A stretch of DNA of 64,000 bases from Bugula neritina (lineage: Eukaryota > Bryozoa > Gymnolaemata > Cheilostomatida > Bugulidae), in contig OZ037772.1 in the NCBI GenBank assembly GCA_964035545.1, positions 5,605,733 through 5,669,732 on the forward strand, written 5' to 3'. A model generated the notes under the pieces. It ran no database searches. It was not told the origin of the DNA and was given only the letters and a program-made list of their open reading frames with translations. The position numbers and the translations under genes are program-made. How positions within the stretch are numbered: position 1 is the stretch's first letter; each line of letters begins with the position of its first letter. Of the stretch, positions 1 through 12,407 are shown piece after piece.

Positions 1-1100
1 TTTAGTACTCTGCAAAAACTCCATTTTATAAAACTTTGTGGAACCTATCTTAATACATGTGAATAGCCACTTTCCTAGAGATTAAAGCCACTAATAATTT
101 GAGTGCAGCCTAACTCGCCTTATTTTTTCAGCTTGTTATGCAGTGTACTATTAAATGATATTATAAGCTAGAATTGAAGGTTTCACTTAAAAGTTCTTGC
201 TACAAAAGATATGGCAGCTGATATTTCTACAAACCTAAACTATACCCTTCATTTCGCTAAAAAGCAAAAAATTTCTATCTACAAAGTACTGACGTACAGA
301 GATATTTTTTTCAGTAAGGGATTATTATTTATAATTTGAATGTTATATTATAATAAAAGCAGAGATCAAGCCAAAACGGTGTCTGCTTCGCACAAGAAAC
401 TAAGTTTCAGGTAAAGTTTTGTCAACCATCACATTCTGTTCACCAAAACTCTTTAAACATTTCTACAAACTCAAATTGATTTCCATGCAGCAACAACAAT
501 CAAACTGACATGTTATATTATATATCAGACCATATGATATAAAATTTAACGCTTTAGTATTATCTTTTGTGTGCTTCTTGTAACCTTCCATCTCTACTAT
601 AATATTATATATAGTAAACATTGTACAAAGCATATTATAGTTGCTATTAATTAGAGTTGTATCTACTGTGGTGAGTTACCTTATAATATTATAGGTCAGA
701 GCTGTTTAAGCAGTGAGAAGGAAGTATATATAATCTGAGTATAGTTATAGAAATATTAGAAGACATGTTCTGTCTATTTAATAATCAACACTGTTACATG
801 CTACCTCTGCTGCAATATTCATGTGTTTTAACTCAACATATACAAGCAACACTTCATGGAGCTGGTCACATCTTAGTAATACTACAGTAGAAATAATAAA
901 TATATTTGGGTGATATTTACTATAGTAATAAGTCACTCTCTCTTTAATTGGTGGAAGAAATTGATAAATACAATGTAATGCTATACAATAAAACACAATA
1001 CAATGCTATACAATAAAATACAATACAATGCTACACAATAAAATACAATGCAATGCTATACAATAAAATACAATACAATGCTACAGATAATAATTGTTCT
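1..1100. repeat. 3' flanking block of a TRIM-like unit (copy 1 of 5)
   Basis: This stretch has no convincing gene. It aligns by eye with the blocks that follow TRIM-like copies A, B, C and D, starting near 17779, 27866, 40446 and 53930. Shared landmarks are the opening tagtactctgcaaaaa, a module with tatggcagctgatattt near 212, and caccaaaactctttaaac near 440. The closest match is the block after copy D. By position it implies that another TRIM-like gene ends just left of the window. Confidence 0.7.
968..1085. repeat. ~25-bp minisatellite
   Basis: About four to five imperfect copies of a unit containing ctatacaataaaatacaat. A shorter version occupies the equivalent place at 54888-54960, so the array predates the duplication and has changed length since. 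Confidence 0.75.
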
Positions 1101-1534
1101 ATATATATAAGTTAGTATAAGCTAACAATACCTTTTAAAAACACATCAGTAACAATAAGATTGAACTCTAAAGAAAGCCGTCTATTGAACTTCAAAATGA
1201 ACTGAGAATTGAATGGCTAAATATTTCTAGTTTTTCCATTTAATTTTTGCTTTGTGATTAAATTAATTATTGGTTTAAAGTAGAATATAACATCTGAAAA
1301 ATGACATTGTCACCATGTTTCCATACATCAAATAGATTCTCATGGATGGATTACAAAGCACTAATACATTAGTAGTCAATTCATATCATATTCTAACCAA
1401 ATTTTTTACACCCTGGCCACTGATAATGAGCCACACTGCTTCAGCATTTAGTTTGTCCTGTGCATTATGCATGCCAAATTCTTGCTATTTGAAATAAGCC
1501 ATTGATCATATGTAATTAGATAAATGATTATGAG

Positions 1535-1843
1535 CTAAAAATTAGTTTGCTTAGATTCTATTGAAACTTTAGACGAGTTCATCATGTGACCTTGAACTAT
1601 TGAAACCGGCCACCATAGAGAGATGCTACTCGTTCGTAATTGTTGATCAACTAAATGCAGCACATGGGTTGTGATTTTATTCCATTGATAATGTTCCTTT
1701 GCATAAAATGAAAAACCTCCATTAGCAAAATTCCGAAGCATGGAGACGTGGTGAGTGGCATTGAATGTAGCAGAATGATATAATGATATAGTTCGGATAG
1801 TGAAAGAACTACTAAGCATGGTCAACAAGTACAACACAAACAT
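1535..1843 (-). CDS. Possible small secreted or membrane ORF, unrecognised
   Basis: An open frame of about 100 codons on the minus strand. The first true ATG is near 1843; the frame is open slightly further upstream only from a GTG. The N-terminus is hydrophobic (MFVLYLLTML followed by small residues), like a signal peptide, and the rest has mixed composition with several His, Trp and Asn residues. Codon composition looks less AT-biased than the surroundings. I see no family resemblance, no paralogue elsewhere in the window and no clear promoter. It could be a chance frame or one exon of a larger gene. Confidence 0.2.
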   Translation of the reverse strand: MFVLYLLTMLSSSFTIRTISLYHSATFNATHHVSMLRNFANGGFSFYAKEHYQWNKITTHVLHLVDQQLRTSSISLWWPVSIVQGHMMNSSKVSIESKQTNF

Positions 1844-1867
1844 GACGTAGGACTTGGTATCTCCCAC

Positions 1868-2811
1868 AGCAATTACTAACCCTATTAGTTCAGTTTCACT
1901 TCAGCTGATAGAAATTAATAGACGTAAGTATATTATAGTATATAGGATAGTATCCCACCACCGGTGGTGAAAGGTGACCAAGGGGACCACATAGTATAGT
2001 ATAGTATAGTGTAGTATAGTATATAGTATAGTATAGTATATAGCAGTATAGCGCAGCACAGCGCAGCGCAGTGTAGCGTATAGTAGACATATATATTATG
2101 TCAGATAATTTATGCTGCGCAGCTTATACTTTGCTTTCAGTCTATATATATTATTTCAATCAAGAACAAATCTAAGACATAGATTATGGGGTATTATAAT
2201 ACGTAATATATAGTTTTACTATTAGTCTTTCTGTACATCAATGTCTGATTTATGTAAATTAGCTTATTTCGTTCAATGTATATTTGTTATTGTAGCTTTT
2301 CCTTTACTAATTTTAGGCATGCTAGAGGAATTCTCTTCTCTAGAAACTATCTACATGGTTGAATCATAGGCTGAACCTGTTCCTTCACTATAGAATTACT
2401 GCTCATTTTAGTTTCTTATTCACCAGTTGACTTGGAACCCGGACTATATTTACATGCTTCTAACAAAATATTGTGCACTCTCTCATTACTTAAACAATTT
2501 ATTTACACATTTATTTATAAATTTTATATACTAATGGTTCTTTTGTGAATTGAGATTGGAGATCTCAAGCGCTTCATGACATCCTTCATTAATCAAACTT
2601 GGGCTACAAATTCATCCGGATGTATTTTATCAACTTTCTCTGGTTGCTGATAAAAAATTACACCAAATATTAAACCTATCATAAACTTGCTTTATAGTAT
2701 AAACCCTAAACTATTATGGCTATAGCTATTATTATTATTTTGATCTGAGATTCTAGTGTGTTTATTGATATATGATCATTACAGAGAATGCTCCTCAAAG
2801 GGTATGATCAT
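1868..2811. other. Unique AT-rich spacer with a low-complexity tract
   Basis: No gene is visible. 1990-2085 is a degenerate TAGTA-type array that drifts into a GCGCAGCA-rich stretch. This spacer has no counterpart at the second PTGES2 locus, where about 330 unrelated bases occupy the place; homology between the loci resumes abruptly at about 2812. Confidence 0.6.
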
Positions 2812-3151
2812 TAATGAACTATAATTACAATTTACAACTATAAGAAGTTTTAGTTTATTGGGATAATCTTACATCACACTGGAGCTAGTGCACTATTTGA
2901 CTCGCCTCTGCGCAATTAAGAAGGAGTTATGCTCTACCTAAATGTGCGTATTACATAACACAGAACTATTTGCGTCTTTAAAGACACCGGCTAGTTGCTA
3001 ATATACTGGTGTTAAAAACGACCTTATTGTACTCTAAATAGCCTAAAGTTGCCTCTAAATATTTACCTAAGCCAGTTTCACAATTTGTAAGGGTAGAGTA
3101 TTTATCAAGCGAAGGCTACTACAGCTGATCAAATTCGTACATTTAACAAAG
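2812..3151 (+). promoter_or_regulatory. Conserved 5' flank of PTGES2-C2 copy 1
   Basis: About 340 bases directly before the ATG at 3152 match 55293-55638 with only about three substitutions seen by eye, much fewer than in the following coding exon. No TATA box is evident close to the start codon. The position and conservation suggest promoter plus 5' UTR, but a recent gene-conversion tract would look the same. Confidence 0.45.
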
Positions 3152-3162
3152 ATGGCAGCGCC

Positions 3163-5437
<2,275 letters not shown>

Positions 5438-6379
5438 GCAGCGCCCTGTGGCAAAAGAGGCAACCGAAGCTTTATTAATAATAATATCTTTCCCAGTTTG
5501 CAAAATGGTTTGCAACGAGTTCGTTATTCAAGCTATTCCAATACTCACACTGCTCTTGAAATTACTAGATATAAAAATAGTAGTTTTCTTAAAACTTTAG
5601 CTGTTGGCTCATCTAGCATTGTTGGAATAGTTTGTGGGCTGAAACTCAAAGTTAAATTAAATTCAACGAGTACAACCAATGCTGCTGCCTCTCATTCACT
5701 CTCGGATGCTGATAACAATTGCAGTTATCAAACTTTTGATACGATTGAGTGTCAAACTTTTAAATTGTCTAATGTTTTTGAAAATCTGAAACCCAGCAGC
5801 GTTTGGTCAATGTGTGCAAACTCTATGAAGTCTACAACTTTTCAACTGCCGAAGTTGAAAGTGAATGCAGCTGCTAAAGAGAATCAACTACCAGTGTCTG
5901 CTAATGCTATTGATTTTCAGTCTAGTGGCTCGTTAGACAAAGTACCGTGGCATTTTCATCACTCTCCTACTAAAAAGGTAACAATATTTTCAATTAATTT
6001 TAGCTTTCAAAAGTCAAAACACTTGAAATCAAATCGAGTCATCAGTCAATGATGGTAGTTTTTCTCTACTATTTTGTATTGTTTAAAGCACGAATAAAGC
6101 AGTTGGTACATTCTTATTTGCAAATTGAGCCAAATTTCAACAGATTTATAAAATTTGAATTTTACATTAATTTCAGTTTTGTATGAATAAAACACTACAA
6201 GTACTAGTGATTAACTACTAACGGATTTTAATACAAGTCAACACTTATTAGTTTCGGTCAGGCGATGGTTTAAATACAATCATTATACAATTCAATTTTA
6301 CAATTTATTTTGATTAAATAGATTAGTATACTAATTGAAGCTTTTAAAAATATTTTGTAATGCAAATAAGTCAAAATAA

Positions 6380-6562
<183 letters not shown>

Positions 6563-8108
6563 TAACTGGTAGAGTCAAATAGCACTTTGTTTCATTCAGA
6601 GTTATCTTCTCAACTCAACTATTCAGGTGGACTCTATTAGAAGAACTCAGAAGAAATGGACGAGTTATAAGAAGGTTCCAGTGTTGGTGTGTGATGGAGC
6701 AGGCCCTGATGGATTCCTGGTATGTGTTCAACTAACATATTTTAATTTGAAAAGAATCTGAATAATTAAACCATAGTTACATAAATAAGCTTGTATAACG
6801 AAACCACATGTTTTTGCCTAAATTAAGGTGCTTGTTTATTCCAAGTTGTTAAATGCCATTTTTAAAGAAAGATCTCTTAGCAGATCTTTTTGTAAAAATA
6901 ATTTCAAAGTTTTAAATTAGTCGTTCTGTTGTGAAGAATTCTAATTCAAGTGAAGTACTTGGTTTATATTTGTTTTATATTGATGATATTTTTGTAGCGA
7001 TATTGACAAACATATACTGCATTTAGGAAATTTTATTAGTTCAATATTCCTTGACTTATCACTTGCCAGTGTTGGTCTTGTTGATTTAATCATCACTTTT
7101 AATTAATAAAGCGTTTGAACTTTTAAAAATTATCTAGTCTATTGGTTAGAGTAATCAAGTCAGTGATTTGAGGAGCGTCAAGTATTCAAGTCCTTGTGAC
7201 TTGAACCTATCTCAGTCGACTCTAAACATGATGACTTGTACTTCTAGCAACTGAATGACTCATCAGTCATAGTCAGTGTCCTCGAGTCTCACAGACTTTC
7301 CTCCCTCCAGTCTAAAGAGAGCACCGTGACTTCACCTGACTTGGAGAAGTTTGTCTCCTACTACCCTGTGTTAGGTGAGGTCAAGGCCAATTAATTGTTG
7401 TAATAAGCAAGGTGAAGGTCATCAACACACTTTTGTATTTTATGTATAAAGATAGTAAATGGCATTTTGATGCTCCCGTTTTTTTTGTAGAATCAAAGGA
7501 GGGCAGAAAAACAGTCTATGAATTTCCTAATAAGTACTTTGTAATGTTTGGTGATGGAGAAATACCGAAGGAGTTGTCTGCTCTGAGGTAATCTAGAGAA
7601 TTCCAACTTCCATAAGAATTTCTTACAGGGATTCTGTTCATCAACCGCACATGCATGTTTAATTGCTAGACACTTTACATCTACTTTATGCTCCCTCCAC
7701 TAACTGCTTAGTTAACTTTAGCTATATAACTGAGTTGCATTTTTTGTCTAAATTAAGGTGCATGTTAATTCCAAGTTATTGAAAATACCATTTTTTGAAA
7801 AAAAAGTTGTTTAGCTGATATTTTCTTGTATTCTATTTAGGTATAGGTTTATAGAAGAGAATGTTACTTATTTTCAGTTACAGTAAATTGATATAAATTT
7901 TCTTGTATTGATCCAGAGAAGAGAGAGAGTGGAGAGAATGGGTAGACAATAACCTCGTACATATTCTCAGTCCTAATGCGTACAGAACTCTCTCAGAGGC
8001 AGTTCAGGTGTGTCTACTTTAGTGTATAATTGATTGTGTTCATCTTATTCTTTGAGTGTGGGTGTGGCTTGTTGGGTACAACCACATTTAGGTAGACATA
8101 GGCGTGCC

Positions 8109-8260
8109 TTGTGGGCGTGTCTTTTGTGGGCGTGTCTTTTGTGGGCATGTCTTGTGGGCGTGTCTTGTGGGTGTGGCTTGTTTGGTTCAACCAGTTTGAG
8201 TGCTGATTTAGCAAGACTGATTTACATGGGCGTGTCTTGTGGGCGTGTCTACAATGTATT
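8109..8260 (+). repeat. GC-rich short tandem repeat in intron 6 of PTGES2-C2 copy 1
   Basis: Units around gtgggcgtgtcttgt repeat with length variation, unusually GC-rich for this locus. The same array, with different unit numbers, is at 58309-58495 in copy 2. Open frames across it are not conserved and it lies between two confirmed exons. Confidence 0.75.
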
Positions 8261-8402
8261 CTCTCTTGTAGTCATTCAAGTGGTTCTCGGAGGTAGGAGA
8301 CTGGGAAACTGCGATGAGCAGCTGGTCAAGACTCGTTTGTATTTACTCTGGAGCTTTCGTCATGTGGGCAATCGGCGGTCGACTTAAAAGGAAGTAAGTG
8401 CT

Positions 8403-8575
8403 ATGATATAGTATATACTAAGTAAGTACAGTGGTATAGTATTTACTAAGTAAGTACAATGGTATAGTATTTACTAAGTAAGTACAGTGGTATAGTATTT
8501 ACTAAGTAAGTACAATGGTATAGTATATACTAAGTAAGTACAATGGTATAGTATTTACTAAGTAAGTACAGTAGT
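8403..8575 (+). repeat. 28-bp minisatellite in the fusion intron, copy 1 (about 6 units)
   Basis: Six or so units of the type tatagtatttactaagtaag followed by tacagtgg. It begins within about 10 bases of the exon 7 donor and occupies most of the 293-bp intron that joins the PTGES2 part to the C2 part. Confidence 0.9.
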
Positions 8576-9542
8576 GCACTGTATTCGGTGTCTATCATCC
8601 CACCTATTATGTCGATTTTTGTTTCTGTTACATGCTTGTGAAATGAGTGTTTTTATCACTCGACTGTATTATTACTAGAATCACAGCAATATTCTGGTGT
8701 TCTGTATTCAATTAGATGATCTCTCAGGGAAACATCTGTTATGTCACCTGTATGACTACGATCAGTTTGTGAAGACGGAGAAGGTTGGAGTTGTCCAACT
8801 ACGTTTAAATAGTCTACCATATGATGAGTCATTATACGTAGAGAAACACATTGACAGATGTCTACCTGAGTCACATGACCATGAAGAGGTGAATATATTT
8901 CATTATTTAAGAATCACAGTACACAGTGAATACAGTATTCTAAATAAAATAAAACTACATATAATAATGAATATAACATTTGATATTATAGTATTTACAT
9001 TATGCATATGTAATGCACCTGTGTGTATTGCATTCATCATAAATTAATATGTTTTTATGTAGTTATATGAAATGTGTTTATAATGTATATGCAAAAGAAA
9101 TGTAAATATATATTAAATGCAAGCAGCGAAGTGTATATGTGTACACGGCTTTATTATCTATTTATTTATAGTATTATATATGTTTTACAAATTATCCTTT
9201 AGAATTATGTCGGAGAGCTGCTGTTTTCCGTGAAGAGCACAAAGGCTAAAGATAATCTTACGCTCACCTTTTTCTTTGCTAAAGCAAAAGATTTACACAT
9301 AGAAGATGAAATCGCAGTACTCGGTAAGCAACTTCAAAGATAGCTGACGCTTTAAAAGCTGTGTTAATGTGAACAATATATAATTTTCACTAAAGTGCAT
9401 ATAAAAAGAGTGATGTATATTTTACAATTATTGGATAATCAAACTTTTAAAGTTTTCTAACATATTCCATGCTTAACAGTCAGATTTTGAAATTGTTTTC
9501 AAGTGTAAAAAGGGTTTAATTTTGAAAGGATAATGAAAGAGA

Positions 9543-9619
9543 GCCCCATGTGGTGCAATGGTAGCATACTTCCTTCCGACTCGGAGGACTCGTCTTGGGT
9601 TTAAATCCTAGTGGGGGCA
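9543..9619 (+). repeat. tRNA-like sequence 1 (intron 9, copy 1)
   Basis: Has an A-box-like TGGTGCAATGG and a B-box-like GGTTTAAATCC at tRNA spacing, and GCCCC/GGGGC ends that pair partly as an acceptor stem. The anticodon arm does not fold convincingly, so this is a tRNA-derived repeat or pseudogene. The counterpart is 59994-60064. Confidence 0.6.
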
Positions 9620-9688
9620 AAAGTTTTACATGTTATTTCAACCTCTCGTAAAGTTTTATAGCAGTTATAGTAATCCGAGGTGATTATA

Positions 9689-9716
9689 AGACCGGGGGGG
9701 GGGGGGAGGGGGGGTG
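9689..9716 (+). repeat. Poly-G tract in intron 9, copy 1
   Basis: An almost unbroken run of more than 20 G with one A. A shorter G-rich tract is at the same place in copy 2 (near 60131). It is a candidate G-quadruplex or simply a slippage tract. Confidence 0.8.
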
Positions 9717-9791
9717 TGTGAGGCAGTAGTATAGAAGAGCCAGCAGAGTTTTAAAGAACTGGGTGGGACGTATTGTTGAGTTGAATCAACA

Positions 9792-9863
9792 GCCCCTGTG
9801 GTGCAATGGTAGCGTGCTTACTTGTAAGCCGAAAGTCTGTGGTGCGACTCCTGTTGGGGACCA
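9792..9863 (+). repeat. tRNA-like sequence 2 (intron 9, copy 1)
   Basis: Begins GCCCCTGTGGTGCAATGG and ends TTGGGGACCA, with an A-box but a weak B-box (GGTGCGACTCC). The arms are imperfect. Its paralogue is at 60234-60309. Probably a tRNA-derived repeat, not a working tRNA. Confidence 0.5.
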
Positions 9864-10868
9864 ATTCCTGATAGAGATATAATATATTTTATAGGAATAT
9901 GATATATTTTACAATTATCAGATACTCAAACTCTTAATTTTTAAAAATATTTCAGGCCTAACGGTAAGAGTGACGGTGCTAGAAGATGGAAAGAAGTTGA
10001 AGAAGAAACATACTATAGATAACATCAAAGTGACTACTAATCCACTCTTCAACCAGGAGATAGTTCTAGCTCTGCCTCAACACGTGAACCTAGCTGATAT
10101 GAGTATAGTCGTAGACTTGTGTAAAGTGAAAATCAGTAGTTATGAGGTGAGGGCGTCTACCAAGGAGGTCCGCTGTTTTGTAGATATTATTTCATATATC
10201 AACATTTCTATAGCATAACCTGGAAACTCGAGCTATGTTAAGGCTGAGTTTAAGTCACTTAGACTCACTTGAACACTTGAGTTATATTGCTATGGTCGGT
10301 TGCCTTTTATTTAAGAATATACTTTAAAAATAATTAGTGTTTAAATTTTTTCTTTATCAAAATTTTGGTAAACTTGGAAAAAAAAATTTCGTCATAATTA
10401 ATATCTTGAACAAAAATGCTCAGCAATTTAGTCACTATTTGCTCAGTTTCTAATAATCAGCAGATGTGCTGTCAACTCCACCCATGGTACCTGCTGGGCA
10501 CCTGCTCACACACTATAAATACATACTGACACTTATACTTGACAGGTGATTGGTAGAGTGTACATCAGTGCAGACGGTGACAAGAGAGGAGCTGAACATT
10601 GGAGAGAGCTTCAGCATTCTCTCAATACCAACAATAAGAGTTTGGAGTGGTGGCACCAGCTGAAGAAAGTAGCCAAGGGGAGCTGAGGCTATCTAGTATT
10701 GTACTGTACGAGTAACTTGTACCCGTCTCAACCTAGTCAGTGTGATAAACAGAGTGCACTAAGTCACAGCGGACATTGTGTCAAAGTGCTGAATAATTTA
10801 TTATAGTTATATTATATAGCCTACTATAGTTTTTATCATTTAGAGTTCATGACTTCTGTATTATTGTA

Positions 10869-10874
10869 AATAAA
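10869..10874 (+). terminator. Poly(A) signal of PTGES2-C2 copy 1
   Basis: AATAAA about 180 bases after the stop codon at 10684-10686, conserved at 61309-61314 in copy 2. Confidence 0.6.
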
Positions 10875-10879
10875 TCTCA

Positions 10880-12407
10880 GTATTTAAATCAATTCAGATT
10901 GGTTTGTATTTAAACTAGGTCAATGATGACAAATAACAATGATAAGCAGGTTTCCTTTTACTAGTTGTTGGTTTATTATGGTCTCCAGTATGTGACAACG
11001 ATTGGGATATGTTAATATACTGGCAGGTTACATGATATGCTTTTGATATAAAAAGTAAAATACACAACTATAAAATACCTGTTTATAAATCTTATAAGCT
11101 TCTATATATACCTTCGCCATTACATGCTACTCGTTATAGTCATACTATATCATTTGATGTGACTAAGCAAGAAAATATTTGGCATATAAAATGCAAAGCC
11201 AATTAAAGAAAATGATTTACCGAATCCACTCACTCTACAATTTATTTCAAGTCTATAATATAGTATAACTCATTGCAGTAATAGAGAAAGGTGCAGGTCA
11301 GTGTTAGAGGGTTAATGCGCAGATTTGTGACTTTTTTGGCCAAACATTTTACTCCTCTTAAAATATGCAGCTCCCAATGCAATCTAATAAACAATTTTTA
11401 CGGATGCTTAAGATTTTGAATAAAGAAATGTGTAACCATCAGCTTTTAATAACTGATGGATAATAGTTATTATAATATGGCTATTGAGAAAGAATTGTAG
11501 TGTAAGAGTAATCTCCTCTTCACATCGCTATTGCGTCGAAGGCAGCACAACTTTCGGCTAATATAACATCGGAATTAGTATGAGTAAACAAATGATTCAG
11601 TACTGTCTGTTTTGCAGACTTTATCTATAGTACGTAACATTTCCAACTCGGGAAATTTCTATTACTCATCCGTAGCGCAGTTTCATTTTCAACTTCCTCG
11701 CAGCAGCTTGCAAAGCAGTTTTGAGTAGAACTAGAAGTAGGTCAATCATATCCATTCGATTGGACACAATTACTATTAGAACTGAAGAACCTGAGTCACT
11801 CAGCGAACACTTTTTTGGTGAGCCAATTTTAATTTACCATATTGATATTCAACTTCTACTTTTACTATTAGTACTACTATTACTATTAGGATTATGGTTA
11901 TAACATTAACTGTAATCATCCATCACACTAGTTTTAAAAATACACGATTGAATTTATTGATTGCCACTGTGAGTGTGATTGTCGTTGTGATTGTGACTGG
12001 CAGATTGCGATGCTTGGTCTCAGTCTCACTTAACTGATATCAAAATCAATGTTAAAAATATTGTCATTTTCATTATGAATTAATTATTAACTTTAATAAT
12101 AATAGGTTGAATGTTAATGACTCATTAACTGTAAGTTGGTTAACATTACAGTCGAAATGATGACAGCCTCAAACGCAAAGTTACTACCAAGTCCAGTGTC
12201 AGCCCTTGCTAGATGTAGATGTAAATAATTCAATAATAATATCAGATAGTTGGTGAGAGAATTGTTTGCTGTTCTTGGAACTTGGGCAATGTCCAAATCT
12301 TCTTTTAATTCTCTTGCCATCCACTTGTATAAGTATTGATAACTGCTCTGAAATCATTGTGATCAACATGATTGTGTCGTCCTAATATGATGTAATTGTA
12401 GAACAAA
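10880..12407. other. Spacer before TRIM-like copy A; no coding gene seen
   Basis: Aligns with 61320-62764 before copy E, with many small indels. Short frames here shift between the two loci, so none looks coding. Because a 3' splice site (ttgtag) sits 6 bases before the ATG of copy A, an untranslated first exon and promoter probably lie in this stretch; the stretch near 11640-11730, with gcagcagcttgca, is one of the better conserved parts. Confidence 0.5.

Noticed and set aside
778-996. 72-codon minus-strand frames at 778-996 and 54699-54917
   Set aside because: They correspond between the two blocks, but the blocks are near-identical flank DNA and the frames contain compensating indels and no recognisable protein.
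1990-2085. Possible CRISPR-like or promoter array
   Set aside because: It is a simple TAGTA/TATAG slippage repeat without spacers.
8034-8387. 117-codon frame rich in Cys and Gly across 8109-8260
   Set aside because: It crosses the GC-rich tandem repeat in intron 6 and runs out of frame through exon 7 of PTGES2-C2.
8656-8874. Minus-strand frame opposite the C2A exon, also at 59203-59586
   Set aside because: It is the antisense shadow of a real exon whose sense strand matches a known domain and splices in phase.
8680-8888. Alternative acceptor attag before 8699 for the C2A exon
   Set aside because: It would put the PTGES2 frame into an immediate TGA and would drop FCIQL, which fits the C2 fold; the cacag acceptor at 8686 keeps both.
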